Shown here: positions 34,046 to 44,436 of the stretch, piece after piece | Layout: every line of letters starts with the position of its first letter | Position numbering within the stretch: position 1 is the first letter of the stretch | From: Linyphia triangularis | Lineage: Eukaryota; Arthropoda; Arachnida; Araneae; Linyphiidae | Assembly (NCBI GenBank): GCA_963978545.1 | Contig: OZ021724.1 | Location: forward strand, 100,762,163 to 100,826,162 | Length of the DNA: 64,000 nt | Reading direction: 5' to 3' | Position numbers and translations under genes: made by a program | Notes under the pieces: model-generated | Told to the model about the DNA's origin: nothing | Seen by the model: only the letters and a program-made list of their open reading frames with translations | Database searches by the model: none

Positions 34046-34153
34046 TTCTTCAGGTCTATAAAAACCGACTTGGATGGGGTACCCTTTGAAATTATTTACC
34101 TCAGCACCACTTTCACATTGCTATCAAGACATACAAGTAGACTTAGGCACTTA

Positions 34154-34415
34154 GGGCCTTATTATACGGAGCCACTCGAGTGGCGAACGCGTGTCACCGC
34201 TTCTGGCCACTGCTGTGGCTCAGTATAATAAGCTTCATCATGTTTCGCTTAAGGCGCCTCGAGCGACAGACGCAACCTCAAGCCACAGTAATGGACCAGT
34301 ATAATAAGCTCCACAGGATTGCATGTTTCGCTTCGAGTGTGGCTTGTGTGAGCGAGTGAAGCGGTGGCGCGCGTTCGCCACTCGAATGGCTCAGTAAGTC
34401 AGTATGATAAGGCCC
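34154..34415. mobile_element. TTATTATAC inverted-repeat MITE, single unit
   Basis: The ends are GGGCCTTATTATACGGAGCC and TATGATAAGGCCC, with TTA on both sides (34151-34153 and 34416-34418). A 3-bp TTA duplication with GGGCC ends would fit PIF/Harbinger-type MITEs. Subterminal GCCACTCGAGTGGCGAACGC recurs at both ends. This is the simplest member of the family seen at 23779 and 29991. Confidence 0.65.
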
Positions 34416-34472
34416 TTAGTAGTTTGAAACTTTTCTGGCTGAACGGTAACAGAGGAATATCGTAGTGCAGGT

Positions 34473-34745
34473 TTGGTTGGTTTGTATAAGTTCAACGATC
34501 TGTTTCTACGCACAATAACTGCTAATTAGGCCGCGAGAATGTGGCTTTGATGGCTATTTGGCTGATTTGGTGATACAACAATTCCGTCCTGTTCTGCTCT
34601 GAACAACTGGTCAAAACCGGTTGACCTGCGCTTTTCCCCTTTCCAATCAAACAGAACCCCACTATACAGCTTAACATGGATTCTGAACCACAACTAACAT
34701 TCATGCCGAACCCAGGATTTGAACCCAGCACCTTTGATATGCGAC
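34473..34745 (-). mobile_element. SINE-B copy with internal insertion
   Basis: It has the GTTCAACGATCTG tail end and the inverted B box GGATTTGAACCCAGCAC. The body is interrupted by about 125 bases (about 34535-34660, CGAGAATGTGGC to CAAACAGAACCCC) not present in other SINE-B copies. The head end is truncated. Confidence 0.55.
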
Positions 34746-34906
34746 ATTATATTATAGAGTAGGATCCGAACAATTGAGGGTGATTCTAGTGAATAAGGAG
34801 AATGGGAGGTCTTTTATGACGAAACTCCTTCACGTTAGAGTTTCGAATGGGTGAAAAACCAGAATAGAATAGACATAAGAATATCTGCCACAATCAACCA
34901 CTTTGA

Positions 34907-35088
34907 TTGGTTGGTTGTTTTCAGATTATCTGGCGCCGACAGCAACAAGAGGGCTATAATGCGCCGAAACATTCGTCATTTGACAAGCCAACATACATAT
35001 ACAAACACCCATGCCTTACACGGGACTCTAACCCGCAACCTTGCGGTCTAGAAGATAGTATGCTAACCACCAATACCGTTTGGTCGGC
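34907..35088 (-). mobile_element. SINE-A copy 5
   Basis: Complete, with base changes in the B box region (GGGTTAGAGTCC). Perfect 12-bp duplication CAACCACTTTGA at 34895-34906 and 35089-35100. Confidence 0.9.
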
Positions 35089-35143
35089 CAACCACTTTGA
35101 AGAACGCCCCAACGAGCCTCGATCTTAATGGGGGAGTATTTTG

Positions 35144-35324
35144 ATTGGTTGGTTGTTTTCAGATTATCTGGCGCCGTCAGCAACACGAGGGCTATAATGC
35201 GTCGAAACATTCGTCATTTGACAAGCCAACATACATTTACAAACACCCATGCCAACACGAGACTCGAACCCGCAACCTCGCGGTCTAGAAGCTAGCACGC
35301 TAACCACTATACCGTTTGGTGGGT
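35144..35324 (-). mobile_element. SINE-A copy 6
   Basis: Complete; head slightly changed (CACCAAACGG). Perfect 12-bp duplication GGGAGTATTTTG at 35132-35143 and 35325-35336. It lies only about 44 bases from copy 5, and each has its own duplication, so these are two separate insertions. Confidence 0.9.
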
Positions 35325-35336
35325 GGGAGTATTTTG

Positions 35337-36365
35337 GCTGTAAGACAAAAGCCTTACTTACTTCCCAAGTATAGAAAAGTCATTCAACTCTAAACAACAA
35401 CAATAAACACTCAAAAGAAAAGAAAAAAAAAATCGAGAACCTCTTTTTTAATCAAGCTTCTTTTATTAAGTGTCGAAACACATAAGTCATCCGACAAAAT
35501 GCAACGGCGGTGTATATTTAACATCGCCATAAACCAAAAACTAAACAGTTTTTTTGTTGTTGCCCCCCCTCCCAATCTAAATATGTCAACCTCAAGCAAG
35601 AAGAACTCCATAGGGTCGGAAATTATTTACATTAGCGTCTTTGTGAGTTTACTTTAAGCTGAATCTTATCTCAGCCGCGCAATACGATGATAGCTGAGAT
35701 ACCCCTCATTACAGGCGATCTGTTACCGACTCATCTTAATGTCTTGCCGCAGATAAAAACCGAATTAAAGCGAGGAAACATACACAAACGCTCGAGCACA
35801 GAGCACAGTATATTTGTTTGTGGTAGAAGATGATTTTTTTTTTTTTTGTTCCCTCAACTCCATATTAAAGTTTGGTTTGTGCTGAGGGAACTTTGGGTAA
35901 ATGTGGGATAGTTCTTTTTCTAAGGGAGATAGTGCTTATATTTAAACGTTTGCTTAAGGTGTGGGGTTGTGCTTTGATGAAGGAAGGTTTGCGGTCATAT
36001 AGGAAGAAGGTTTTTTTTTTCTTCTTTTTTCTTTTTGTATATAAAGTCGGCTTTCTTTTGACTTTTTCCTTGAGTGTTTATGCCTTGTAAAGAATAAGGC
36101 TTCCATAAAAAAAATATATGTTTAATCTCTTTTTTTTCTCTTTTTCTACACAAGAATGTGACTTTTTTACTCTTTTCATGTTTCCGGCTTGTGTATGAAT
36201 TAATGCTAAATGACACGAAAGTTGAATCGTCCCCCGTTCATGCTTAAAATTAAACTTCGTACTTCTGTGAACAAATAATCGTATGTTAAGAGTTCGGGCG
36301 TAATATTTTTTGTTAAATTAGCAGATGCGATAGCCTTTGAAAATGAATATCCCTCCTGTCCAGGC
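35337..36365. other. Unassigned stretch
   Basis: Poly-T runs near 35831 and 36010. No gene recognised. Confidence 0.35.
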
Positions 36366-36373
36366 GATTCATT

Positions 36374-37268
36374 CTAGAGGTCGGCGATATATCGACTATA
36401 TTTTTATGCGACGATATTTTTTTAAAAATATCGCTACAAGTCACCGATATATCGATATTTTCAAACATATTTAGTTTTACGATTGTTTCGTAGTTCCATG
36501 TGTTTTTTCGATTTTCTTTATTCCCTTTTCGAAAAAGCCGACTAAACGGTATAGTGGTTAGCGTACTAGCTTCTAGACCGCGAGGTTGCGGGTTCGAGTC
36601 CCGTGTTGGCATGGGTGTTTGTAAATGTATGTTGGCTTGTCTAATGACGAATGTTTCGGCGCATTATAGCCCTCGTGTTGCTGACGCCGCCAGATAATCT
36701 GAAAACAACCAACCAACCAACCAACCAACCCTTTTCGAAAACTTCAAAACTAAGGATTGGACTTGGCTGAGAGACAGTTAAAATGGCACCCTAACAAAAA
36801 AGAAAACATGATGTAATTGAAAGATAAGATCATTTATTAGTAGTCAGTTACATAGCGCCGTTTCTGTTGCCAGCGTGTGCCTGGAATTTGTAACTAATTT
36901 GAAATATTAAAAACATCTCTATCAGCAAAATATGCGATAAACTATTTTTCAAAATGTCTTCTTTAAAAATAAATGTGAATTTGTGCATTGACATCCAAAT
37001 GTATTTTATTTATTCTTATTGATTGTATAATTTATTTACTAAAGCAATTTTTAGAATTTATTTATAAAAACAATTTTTATAATTTATTTATTAAAACAAT
37101 TTGTATAGTATATTTATTAAAAAAAAAATTATAGTTTATTTATGAAAATAATTTTTATAGTTTATTTATTAAAATAATTTTTATAATTTATTTATTAAAG
37201 CAATTTTGGCATGAATTCATGTGCAACGATATAGTATCGATATTTATTTTGATCGATATTTCCGACCT
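36374..37268. mobile_element. hAT-like element copy 2, with nested SINE-A and Rep-1 piece
   Basis: It is copy 1 inverted: TAGAGGTCGGCGATATATCG at the left, ATCGATATTTCCGACCTGGC at the right. The shared interior includes AACTTCAAAAC, ATGGCACCCTAAC, and CATAGCGCCGTTTCTGTTGC next to a Rep-1 fragment with repeated ATTTATTTATTAAAAYAATTT units (37040-37205). The right terminus is altered and no 8-bp duplication is seen. SINE-A copy 7 is nested at 36536-36728. Confidence 0.6.
36536..36728 (+). mobile_element. SINE-A copy 7
   Basis: Complete: GCCGACTAAACGGTATAGTG, B box GGGTTCGAGTCCCG, tail (CCAA)5. Perfect 13-bp duplication CCCTTTTCGAAAA at 36523-36535 and 36729-36741. The host sequence is hAT-like copy 2, and copy 1 shows the site unfilled near 8665. 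Confidence 0.92.
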
Positions 37269-37529
37269 GGCTGCCTGCAGAAATGTATCGTTGTTTCACG
37301 TTTTCTAACGACGAAGCTTCCTTATATAATTCCCCCTGGAAGTATTTTGTCCCTTCTGAATACAAACTATTCAGGAAGTTCAGATGCTTGTTACGGTGTA
37401 TTTGTTCAGTATATTCCGCGAGTAACTTGCGACTACCAATTAATTTATACAACTGTCTAAACTTGACTTGTAAGTCATAAACTTACAGAAATATATATTG
37501 CTGTATTGCCGATCGTTCCTTAGCTTTGC

Positions 37530-37681
37530 TATACTTGTGCACAATGACGGTTAATCAGGTAGGGACCTACATCCTAACGTGGATTCCGAACCACAATGCA
37601 CATCCACGGCTAACCCGGGATTCGAATCCCGCACCTTTGGCTTGCTAAGCTAGACCGCTAACCACACAGCCATCAGGTGGG
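37530..37681 (-). mobile_element. SINE-B copy
   Basis: Read right to left: GCCCACCTGATGGCTGTGTG, A-box-like GTGGTTAGCGGTCTAG, perfect B box GGGATTCGAATCCCG, body to CCGTCATTGTGCACAAG. The tail end is shortened compared with 21060. Confidence 0.65.
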
Positions 37682-37689
37682 CTACTCTT

Positions 37690-38070
37690 AAGGGTGATTT
37701 ATTCTTTATTAGTTGGTGTTTCAGTTGTACTAGGGAGTCATTTGGGACCACCGTGTTAAACGCAACATGCCAGCCACTGGATAGGCCTGTTTTACTGGCA
37801 TACCAGTAGCTATTAGCACCAGTAAATCAAACATTTTGTGTTTGCTGGCTTGTACACTTCCTTCACCCATGCTATCTCGGGACAATTGATTGGCGGTGTT
37901 AGGCTCGCTCAAAATTTGGATTATTCCAGTTACTGGCACTGTGTATAAGAAAAGCTGGCATTCTAATCAACGTATGGCAGTGATCTTCCAATGAACTCAC
38001 CAGCTGGCATTACAGCCACTGGAAACGTCTAAATTAGCTTTTTGTTTTGAATTAATTTTATTTATTAAAC
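37690..38070. other. Unassigned stretch
   Basis: CCAGCCACTGGATAG and CAGCCACTGGAAACG motifs recur at its two sides. A 69-codon minus ORF is unrecognised. Confidence 0.3.
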
Positions 38071-38080
38071 TCTTATCGAG

Positions 38081-38245
38081 TCTATTAGCGTGCTAGCTTC
38101 TAGAACGGGAGGTTGCGGGTTCCGAGTCCCGTGTTAGGCATGGGTGTTTGTAAATGTATGTTGGCTTGTCTAATGACGAATGTTTCGGCGCATTATAGCC
38201 CTCGTGTTGCTGACGGCGCCAGGTAATCTGAAAACAACCAACCAA
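38081..38245 (+). mobile_element. SINE-A copy 8, 5' truncated
   Basis: It starts inside the A-box region (TATTAGCGTGCTAGC), so about 17 bases of head are missing. An 8-bp match CTTATCGA flanks it (38072-38079 and 38246-38253). 5' truncation is normal for LINE-mobilised SINEs. Confidence 0.8.
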
Positions 38246-38261
38246 CTTATCGAATCGAATT

Positions 38262-38558
38262 TTGCCGTTTTTTAAATCCTATCTTTATATTTACTTCGAT
38301 TTTATTTCTGCGTGTGTTATTGGGCAAATCTCCGGATGGGTAATTGACCCAGTTCTGTCATCCAATCGAGCTGAAACTTGGCAGATAGATTCGTCTGAAA
38401 ATGCATCCTATCAAGTTTTAAAGGCAAAAAAAAAGTTAGTCAAATCACGGAATCGATGGTTTTCGTGGTTATAATATAAACACTATGAAAACTCGATCTG
38501 AGCTCAAAATCTTTTAAATAATTTGCAATTGCTCATAAAAGTTGCCTCAAATTTATAT
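38262..38558 (-). repeat. Rep-1 copy, cut by an LTR-like repeat
   Basis: TTTTTAAATCCTATCTTTAT, TTACTTCGATTTTATTTCTG, CATCCAATCGAGCTGAAACT and TTGCAATTGCTCATAAAAGT match 16245-16650. It stops exactly where the LTR-like repeat begins. Confidence 0.55.
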
Positions 38559-39103
38559 TGTTGCGTGGATGGGTTCGAAAGACTTGAAGCCAAAGCAGAT
38601 TAAAATTTGAAGACATTAAAGTTAAAAACTAGATACACAACTGCTAAATCGACGCAAAAGACAATGCAATACAGTTCACTTTCGCAACTACTCTGAATGC
38701 TCGTTGAGAGACTACTAACTCCCCCGCTCTCTTGGCCGGCCTTATATAGGAGAGCTTTCTTCGCGAATCTTCTAGAGATAGAAATTTGGAGAATTTTCCA
38801 GATCGCAGTTGAAAAGCCCTATACAGGTACATGGAGACCGAACATGTCGCCAAGTTTGGCGACATTTGTTGATTTCTCGCCAAATTTGGCGACCAAAATT
38901 AGTCGCCAACTTGGCGAGGTTGCCATTAATCATAATGTCTGATGGCCTTCTTGTAAGACTCGTTTTCAAGCATTAAGAGACGCATTGCAGAAAAGCGAAG
39001 TACAGACGAACTCTTGCACTGCCTTATGCGAAATGTACATACATTTTTCTTTTTACATAATTAATTCTACGAAATATTTATAAATATACAGAAATTCGTA
39101 ACA
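38559..39103 (+). mobile_element. Solo-LTR-like repeat, copy 1
   Basis: It runs from TGTTGCGTGGATGGG to GAAATTCGTAACA (TG..CA ends, short inverted TGTT/AACA), with a TATA-like CTTATATAGG at 38741-38750. A partner copy is at 42198-42894, same orientation. A block of TCGCCAARTTTGGCGA palindromes lies at about 38850-38920. No primer-binding site, polypurine tract or gag-pol is next to it, and no flanking duplication was found, so solo-LTR status is an inference. Confidence 0.5.
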
Positions 39104-39720
39104 GTATAACCGAAGGATGATGCATGAAGCTACCAGAACTACAATTTCTCGATACCTGTGATGGATAATATCAACCAAAAATATCAATCCCAGCTTGAGA
39201 TTTTTGCAACCAAGCAGCAACTTAGCCGGAGCCTTTTCGATTCCCAATGTTTTAGTACTATTTTGCACATCACTGATCTGAAAACGGAAAGGAAAATCAA
39301 TTCCATTATCTGCTCAGTTTCCATCCACTCCCAAAAAAAACCACCTTTTGCTCTGCGAAACAAAAACCAAAAACGGCTATTTTCCCACGGCTCTTTTGTT
39401 TCACAATTTCACAAAATGGGGGGAGGGGGGGGGAGGTAGAAATTTTATGGAAATCTCCCCACGTCCTGGCGAGATGACGCCGAGAGAATGAATCCGGCGT
39501 AATCGGGCGATTGGAAACCTTTTAAAGAGATTACTGAGAGAAGTGTGGGGGGGGGGGGGTATCTTTTCCTATATCCTCATTTCCAAGGTTGGAAGATAGT
39601 GTAGAAGTTTGACTCGTAAGACTGAGGTCGCACGAGCGTTATTTCATGCAGAAACGCTGCTTGAAAACAAGCAACAAAATATAAACAAGCTGGCGTAACA
39701 TACAAGTGGCCAGACGTAAC
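39104..39720. other. Unassigned stretch with G runs
   Basis: G runs near 39418-39434 and 39545-39559. 39625-39720 has a Rep-6-like GCAGAAACGCTGCTTG block. Confidence 0.35.
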
Positions 39721-39731
39721 TTGTTTAGTAC

Positions 39732-40446
39732 TAGAGGTCAGAAATATCGATCGCCGACCAAACGGTGTAGTGGTTAGCCTGCTAGCTTCTAGACCGCGAG
39801 GTTGCGGGTTCGAGTCCCTTGTAAGGCATGGGTGTTTGTAAATGTACGTTGGCTTGTCTAATGATGAATGTTTCGGCGCATTATGGCCCTCTTGTTGCTG
39901 ATGGCACTAGATAATCTGAAAACAACCAACCAGAAATATCGATCAAAATAAATATTGATATTATATCGTTGCATAGAAAAACATATCGATAAAATATCGA
40001 TATATCGATACATGATTTTTTTTTTAATTTAATTTTGCCAGAAACAAAGTTTTTCGGGGCAAATTTCTACTTTTCATTGACTGCTTTTTTGTAGGGTGAC
40101 TACTTTTTCAACTGAAACGGATCTATTACAAAAAAAAGTTATATTTTCGCTTAGTTGGTGCAGCGATTTTAAGAAAAATTCAGATAATTTTCAATAGCTT
40201 TTAAGTGTACGGAAAAAATTTTTAATACTGGTGCCATTTTAACTGTTTCTCAGCCAAGTTCAAACTTTAGTTTTGAAGTTTTTGAAAGGGAATAAAGAAA
40301 ATCGAAAAAAAAAACACATGGAACTACAAAACGATCATCAAAAAACTAAAAATGCTTGAAAATATCGATATATCGGTGACTTTTATCGATACTTTTTTAG
40401 AAATATCGATACAAATATCTTCGTATCGATATATCGCCGACCTCTA
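39732..40446. mobile_element. hAT-like element copy 3, with nested SINE-A
   Basis: It starts TAGAGGTCAGAAATATCGAT and ends ATCGCCGACCTCTA. The flanks are TTGTTTAGTAC on the left and TTGTTTAC on the right, which may be an 8-bp duplication with three extra bases. It lacks the Rep-1 fragment of copies 1 and 2, having a different middle (40085-40215). SINE-A copy 9 is nested near the left end. Confidence 0.65.
39753..39931 (+). mobile_element. SINE-A copy 9
   Basis: Complete: GCCGACCAAACGGTGTAGTG, B box GGGTTCGAGTCCC. Perfect 13-bp duplication AGAAATATCGATC at 39740-39752 and 39932-39944, inside hAT-like copy 3. Confidence 0.92.
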
Positions 40447-40548
40447 TTGTTTACACGCTGGCGGATGGATAGTCTGTCGCATTCTCAAGATCGCCCTCTG
40501 GAGAGGATACTACCAAACCTATTTTTCAAGTTTTTTGACAACCAAGCC

Positions 40549-40712
40549 TGAAGTCAGGATTTTTTTTTCGGGGGAATGTTTTGTTCGATGTTTTGATTAA
40601 ATACATGTAACACAAGTTACACAAAAAAAAGAAAGGGAAGTAGTGAAACAAGATTTCACACAATTTCGGGTGAGACGAGCCCTCCCCCTCCCTCACCTGT
40701 CTACAGCCCTGA
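40549..40712 (-). repeat. Rep-7, copy 2
   Basis: Inverted match to 31180-31355 (CAAGATTTCACACAATTTCG, AAGTTACACAAAAAAAAGAA). Its right end, CCTGTCTACAGCCCTG, runs straight into the 32-bp minisatellite. Confidence 0.6.
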
Positions 40713-41432
40713 TAGCTACCACAAGGTCCTGTCTACGGCCCTGATATCTACCACAAGGTCCTGTCTACGGCCCTGATATCTACCACAAGGTCCTGTCTAC
40801 GGCCCTGATATCTACCACAAGGTCCTGTCTACGGCCCTGATAGCTACCACAAGGTCCTGTCTACGGCCCTGATATCTACCACAAGGTCCTGTCTACGGCC
40901 CTGATATCTACCACAAGGTCCTGTCTACGGCCCTGATATCTACCACAAGGTCCTGTCTACGGCCCTGATATCTACCACAAGGTCCTGTCTACGGCCCTGA
41001 TATCTACCACAAGGTCCTGTCTACGGCCCTGATATCTACCACAAGGTCCTGTCTACGGCCCTGATAGCTACCACAAGGTCCTGTCTACGGCCCTGATATC
41101 TACCACAAGGTCCTGTCTACGGCCCTGATAGCTACCACAAGGTCCTGTCTACGGCCCTGATAGCTACCACAAGGTCCTGTCTACGGCCCTGATATCTACC
41201 ACAAGGTCCTGTCTACGGCCCTGATAGCTACCACAAGGTCCTGTCTACGGCCCTGATATCTACCACAAGGTCCTGTCTACGGCCCTGATATCTACCACAA
41301 GGTCCTGTCTACGGCCCTGATATCTACCACAAGGTCCTGTCTACGGCCCTGATAGCTACCACAAGGTCCTGTCTACGGCCCTGATAGCTACCACAAGGTC
41401 CTGTCTACGGCCCTGATAGCTACCACAAGGTC
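40697..41432. repeat. 32-bp minisatellite, 23 units
   Basis: Each unit begins CTGTCTACGGCCCTGATA and ends ACCACAAGGTC. Units are identical except for one T/G position (GATATC or GATAGC) and ACAG in unit 1. From left to right the variant reads G TTT G TTTTTT G T GG T G TTT GGG. The first half of each unit equals the end of Rep-7. Direct contiguous units without spacers rule out a CRISPR array. Confidence 0.97.
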
Positions 41433-42197
41433 GTGGCAGATAACTATTGCTGTTGCTATATTCGTATGATATCGTCTTAAATTTTTGATAGTTAAAATAA
41501 CTATATCATGGTATACTACTTGAATTGTGAACTTACCATTCTTGAAATTGAAACGCATCCATATCTTTAAGATACAAGGTATAGTGGTTTCAAAAACAGT
41601 GAACTTAAAAGTGGTGCTTGGATCGTAAACGGAATCATGTTGCTTTGGAGATCACAAACAAACGACTGGGCTTGTGTTGATTTTCAAGCTGCATAAAAAG
41701 AAACTGCGTTTTACACAGCGTGAAAAAACCTCACTTATGGTCCTAGCCTAATTCTTCTTGCATTGACAGACGGCCCGTGGTACTTTTAGTGCTGTAACAC
41801 ATCTAATTTTTATGATCTAGACTCTAGGGAGTTCTAGTATCAAGGCATGACTGACCTTCAGGGAGATCTTTCAAGGGATGGTTAAAAAATTGCCCCCGCA
41901 TCTGCTCACTTTGGATGCGGAGATTGCTGGAAGCTAGGCGTGACTCGATGCGGAGACCTCTTGCAAGGCAAGTCCCTGAGCCTTAAATTCGGTTGAAAAT
42001 GATTGTTCTTGTTTGAGGTTACCGTTCTAAAGTAGCTCATATTTATGAAAAATTTACTCATCCAGGGTTCGTGCTCTGCAATCGTAGTCTAAAACACCTG
42101 GATACATATATTGGACTGTCTGTATATTCTCCTATACGTGAGGAAAATGCAGAATAGTTTCCCCTAAAGTATTTCTCTGAATATCCTGTAATAGTAG
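41433..42197. other. Unassigned stretch with Rep-6 segment
   Basis: 41640-41725 is an inverted match to Rep-6 at 22090-22217. A GACCTTCAGGGAGATCTTTC motif near 41852 is related to the 17040-18690 array motif. No gene recognised. Confidence 0.4.
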
Positions 42198-42894
42198 TGT
42201 TGCGTGGCTGAGTTCGAAAGACTTGCAGCCAAAGCAGATCAAAACTTGCAGAAATTTATTCCGATATAACTCTTCGCAGATTCTTTTGCAACTCCAGAAC
42301 TTCTCGTTCTTGTAGACTCAATACAGCTCTTTACACAACAATAGAGCACCAAGAGCAGTTAAAAACTTGATACACAACTGCTAAAATCGGGACAAAAGAC
42401 AATGCAATACAGCTCACTTTTGGAACTACTCTGAATGCTCACTGAGAGACAACTAACTCAGTAACTCAACTAACTCGATCACCCTCTCTCTCGGTCTTAT
42501 ATAGGGAGGCGAATCTTCGCGAAACTTCTAGAGATAGAAATTTGGAGAATTTTCCAGACCACAGTCAAAATGCCCCATACAGGTACATGGGGACCGAAAA
42601 TGTCGTCAAATGGTCGCCAAGTTTTGCGACATTTGGCAACGGTGACCAAAATTAGTCACCAAAACCATCTCCAACTTGGCGAGATTGCCATTAACCATAA
42701 TGTTAAATGGCATTCTCCTTGTAAAACTCATTTTCCAGCATGATCCCTGTAGAACTCGTTTTCAAGCATTAAGAGACGCATTGCAGGAAAGCGAAGTAAA
42801 GTCAACTCCTGCACTGCCTTATGCGAAGTGTATATAAGTTTTCCTTTTTACATAATACTACGAAATATTTACAAATATACAGAAATTCGTAACA
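42198..42894 (+). mobile_element. Solo-LTR-like repeat, copy 2
   Basis: It runs TGTTGCGTGGCTGAG to GAAATTCGTAACA, TATA-like CTTATATAGG at about 42496. About 150 bases longer than copy 1 because it keeps a segment (AGAAATTTATTCCGATATAA to CACCAAGAGCAG) missing there. Both copies are followed by GTAT. With no internal retroviral sequence between them, two independent solo LTRs fit better than one full element. Confidence 0.5.
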
Positions 42895-43427
42895 GTATTT
42901 TTTGTTTAATCGCTGCATATTCCAGAAAGTCATTCGTTCTTTATTTCAGAAAGTAATTTTTGCAAAAAACGACGCAATTTTCGACAAATTTATGTACTTT
43001 TAACAGTTAAGTGGCGATAACATCATCTCTGAAAAAAAGACTGAAAATTTACGAAATAACATTCTTGACTACAAGCCTTAACCCTCACCTACAAAAAAAA
43101 AAGCGCACCAACCATCTCATAAAATAAAAACAAAACAATTCTCCCTTCATACCATTCTCAGCTGCAACATTTCAAAATCATCCCCCTATCTTTTTACGAC
43201 GACGTTTATGGAACCTTTTTGGGTCGTTTTCACATGGCGCGACCCCAAAGCGGTGACCCCTCCGATTGGGTCGTGACCCCTTAATGCGAAAGCGCTATAT
43301 GGTTAGAAGAGCTGGTGGTTCAAAAAACTCCATTTAGTCATAGAGCCGGTTTATTATTATTATTTTCAGTTAAAGCTCTCGCATTATCGTTAATTTCCGG
43401 CTGCCCTTTTCCGAACTTGTTGTGTTG

Positions 43428-43464
<37 letters not shown>

Positions 43465-43860
43465 GCCTGCATTTTTTTTATTTTTTTTTTGGAATGCGAG
43501 ATGAGAAGTGAATCGAATAATTTGTGGTGGTGTCGGGAAGAGCCTGTTATTTTGAAGGGGGGGAAAAAAACCGTGACTGGGTGTTAGGAAGTTTTATAAT
43601 CTAAACAAACAATGGTCAGATGTTGTTTTGGAAACGGAAATATGTTGAGGAGGGTCTTTATTCGTATGAAAACGGACAATTGTCATTGTTTTTATCGCTC
43701 TGCAATGCCGCCAGCTTATATGCATTAAAGGATATACAGGGGTGAGAGAGAGAAGCCTATAAAAAACAAGGCGTCTAAATCTAAGACAGCGTATGCTCAC
43801 TTCGTAGTGAGGTCTTTTCGTGACGTCAAGTCTAAGGACGTCAAATGAGAATAGTTTTCG
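42895..43860. other. Unassigned stretch with 30-base poly-T
   Basis: Poly-T 43430-43459. CGACCCC/GGGTCG motifs at 43220-43285. No gene recognised; a 144-codon minus ORF (43594-44028) runs into Rep-1 and is rejected. Confidence 0.35.
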
Positions 43861-43867
43861 GCCTATT

Positions 43868-44345
43868 TTTAAATCCTTTATATTAACTTCGATTTTGTAT
43901 TTGTGCCTGTAGATGGCGGGTAAATCTGCGGAGGCCCCAACCCCCTTGCCGTCATCCAATCGGGCTGAAACTTGGCAGGTAGATTCGATGTCGATGACAA
44001 TGTCTTCTACCAAATTTTGGCCGACCAAGCGGTATAGTGGTTAGCGTGCTAGCTTCTAGACCGCGAGGTTGAGGGTTCCGAGTCCCGTGTTAGGCATGGA
44101 TGTTTGGAAATGTATGTTGGCTTGTCTAATGACGAATGTTTCGGCGCATTATAGCCCTCGTGTTGCTGACGGCGCCAGATAATCTGAAAACAACCAATCT
44201 ATCAAATTTTGGGGCTGTAACTGTCAGTAAAAGGTCGCTTCTACGGAATACTAATAAACCAACTTGCCGTCATCCAATTGCTATAAAATAGTATTTAACC
44301 GACCATTTTACAAACTCTTTCCCTTTTTTTCAAAAAAATTTGAAT
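43868..44345 (-). repeat. Rep-1 copy, split by SINE-A, ending in (AAAT)n
   Basis: TTAACTTCGATTTTGTATTT, CCGTCATCCAATCGGGCTGA, GATTCGATGTCGATGACAAT, then after the SINE GGGGCTGTAACTGTCAGTAA and a second CCGTCATCCAATTG. It ends at an (AAAT)n microsatellite 44341-44382. Confidence 0.65.
44021..44197 (+). mobile_element. SINE-A copy 10
   Basis: Head GCCGACCAAGCGG-type, one extra C in the B box. Near-perfect 15-bp duplication TCTACCAAATTTTGG / TCTATCAAATTTTGG at 44006-44020 and 44198-44212, inside Rep-1; the unfilled site is visible at 54856. Confidence 0.9.
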
Positions 44346-44436
44346 AAATGAATAAATAAATAAATAAATAAATAAATAAAGTTTTCATTCATTTATTTAT
44401 TTATCTATTATAAAAGAAAATGAAAGTAGAAAAAGA

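Noticed and set aside
40697..41432. CRISPR-like regular repeats
   Set aside because: Units are directly contiguous with no unique spacers, and the context is an animal genome full of transposons; it is a minisatellite.
38559..42894. A single full-length LTR retrotransposon between the two LTR-like repeats
   Set aside because: The 3.1 kb between them holds a hAT-like element, SINE-A, Rep-7 and a minisatellite, with no gag-pol relic, primer-binding site or polypurine tract.
43594..44028. 144-codon minus-strand ORF
   Set aside because: It runs across Rep-1 into the start of a SINE-A and has no recognised domain.
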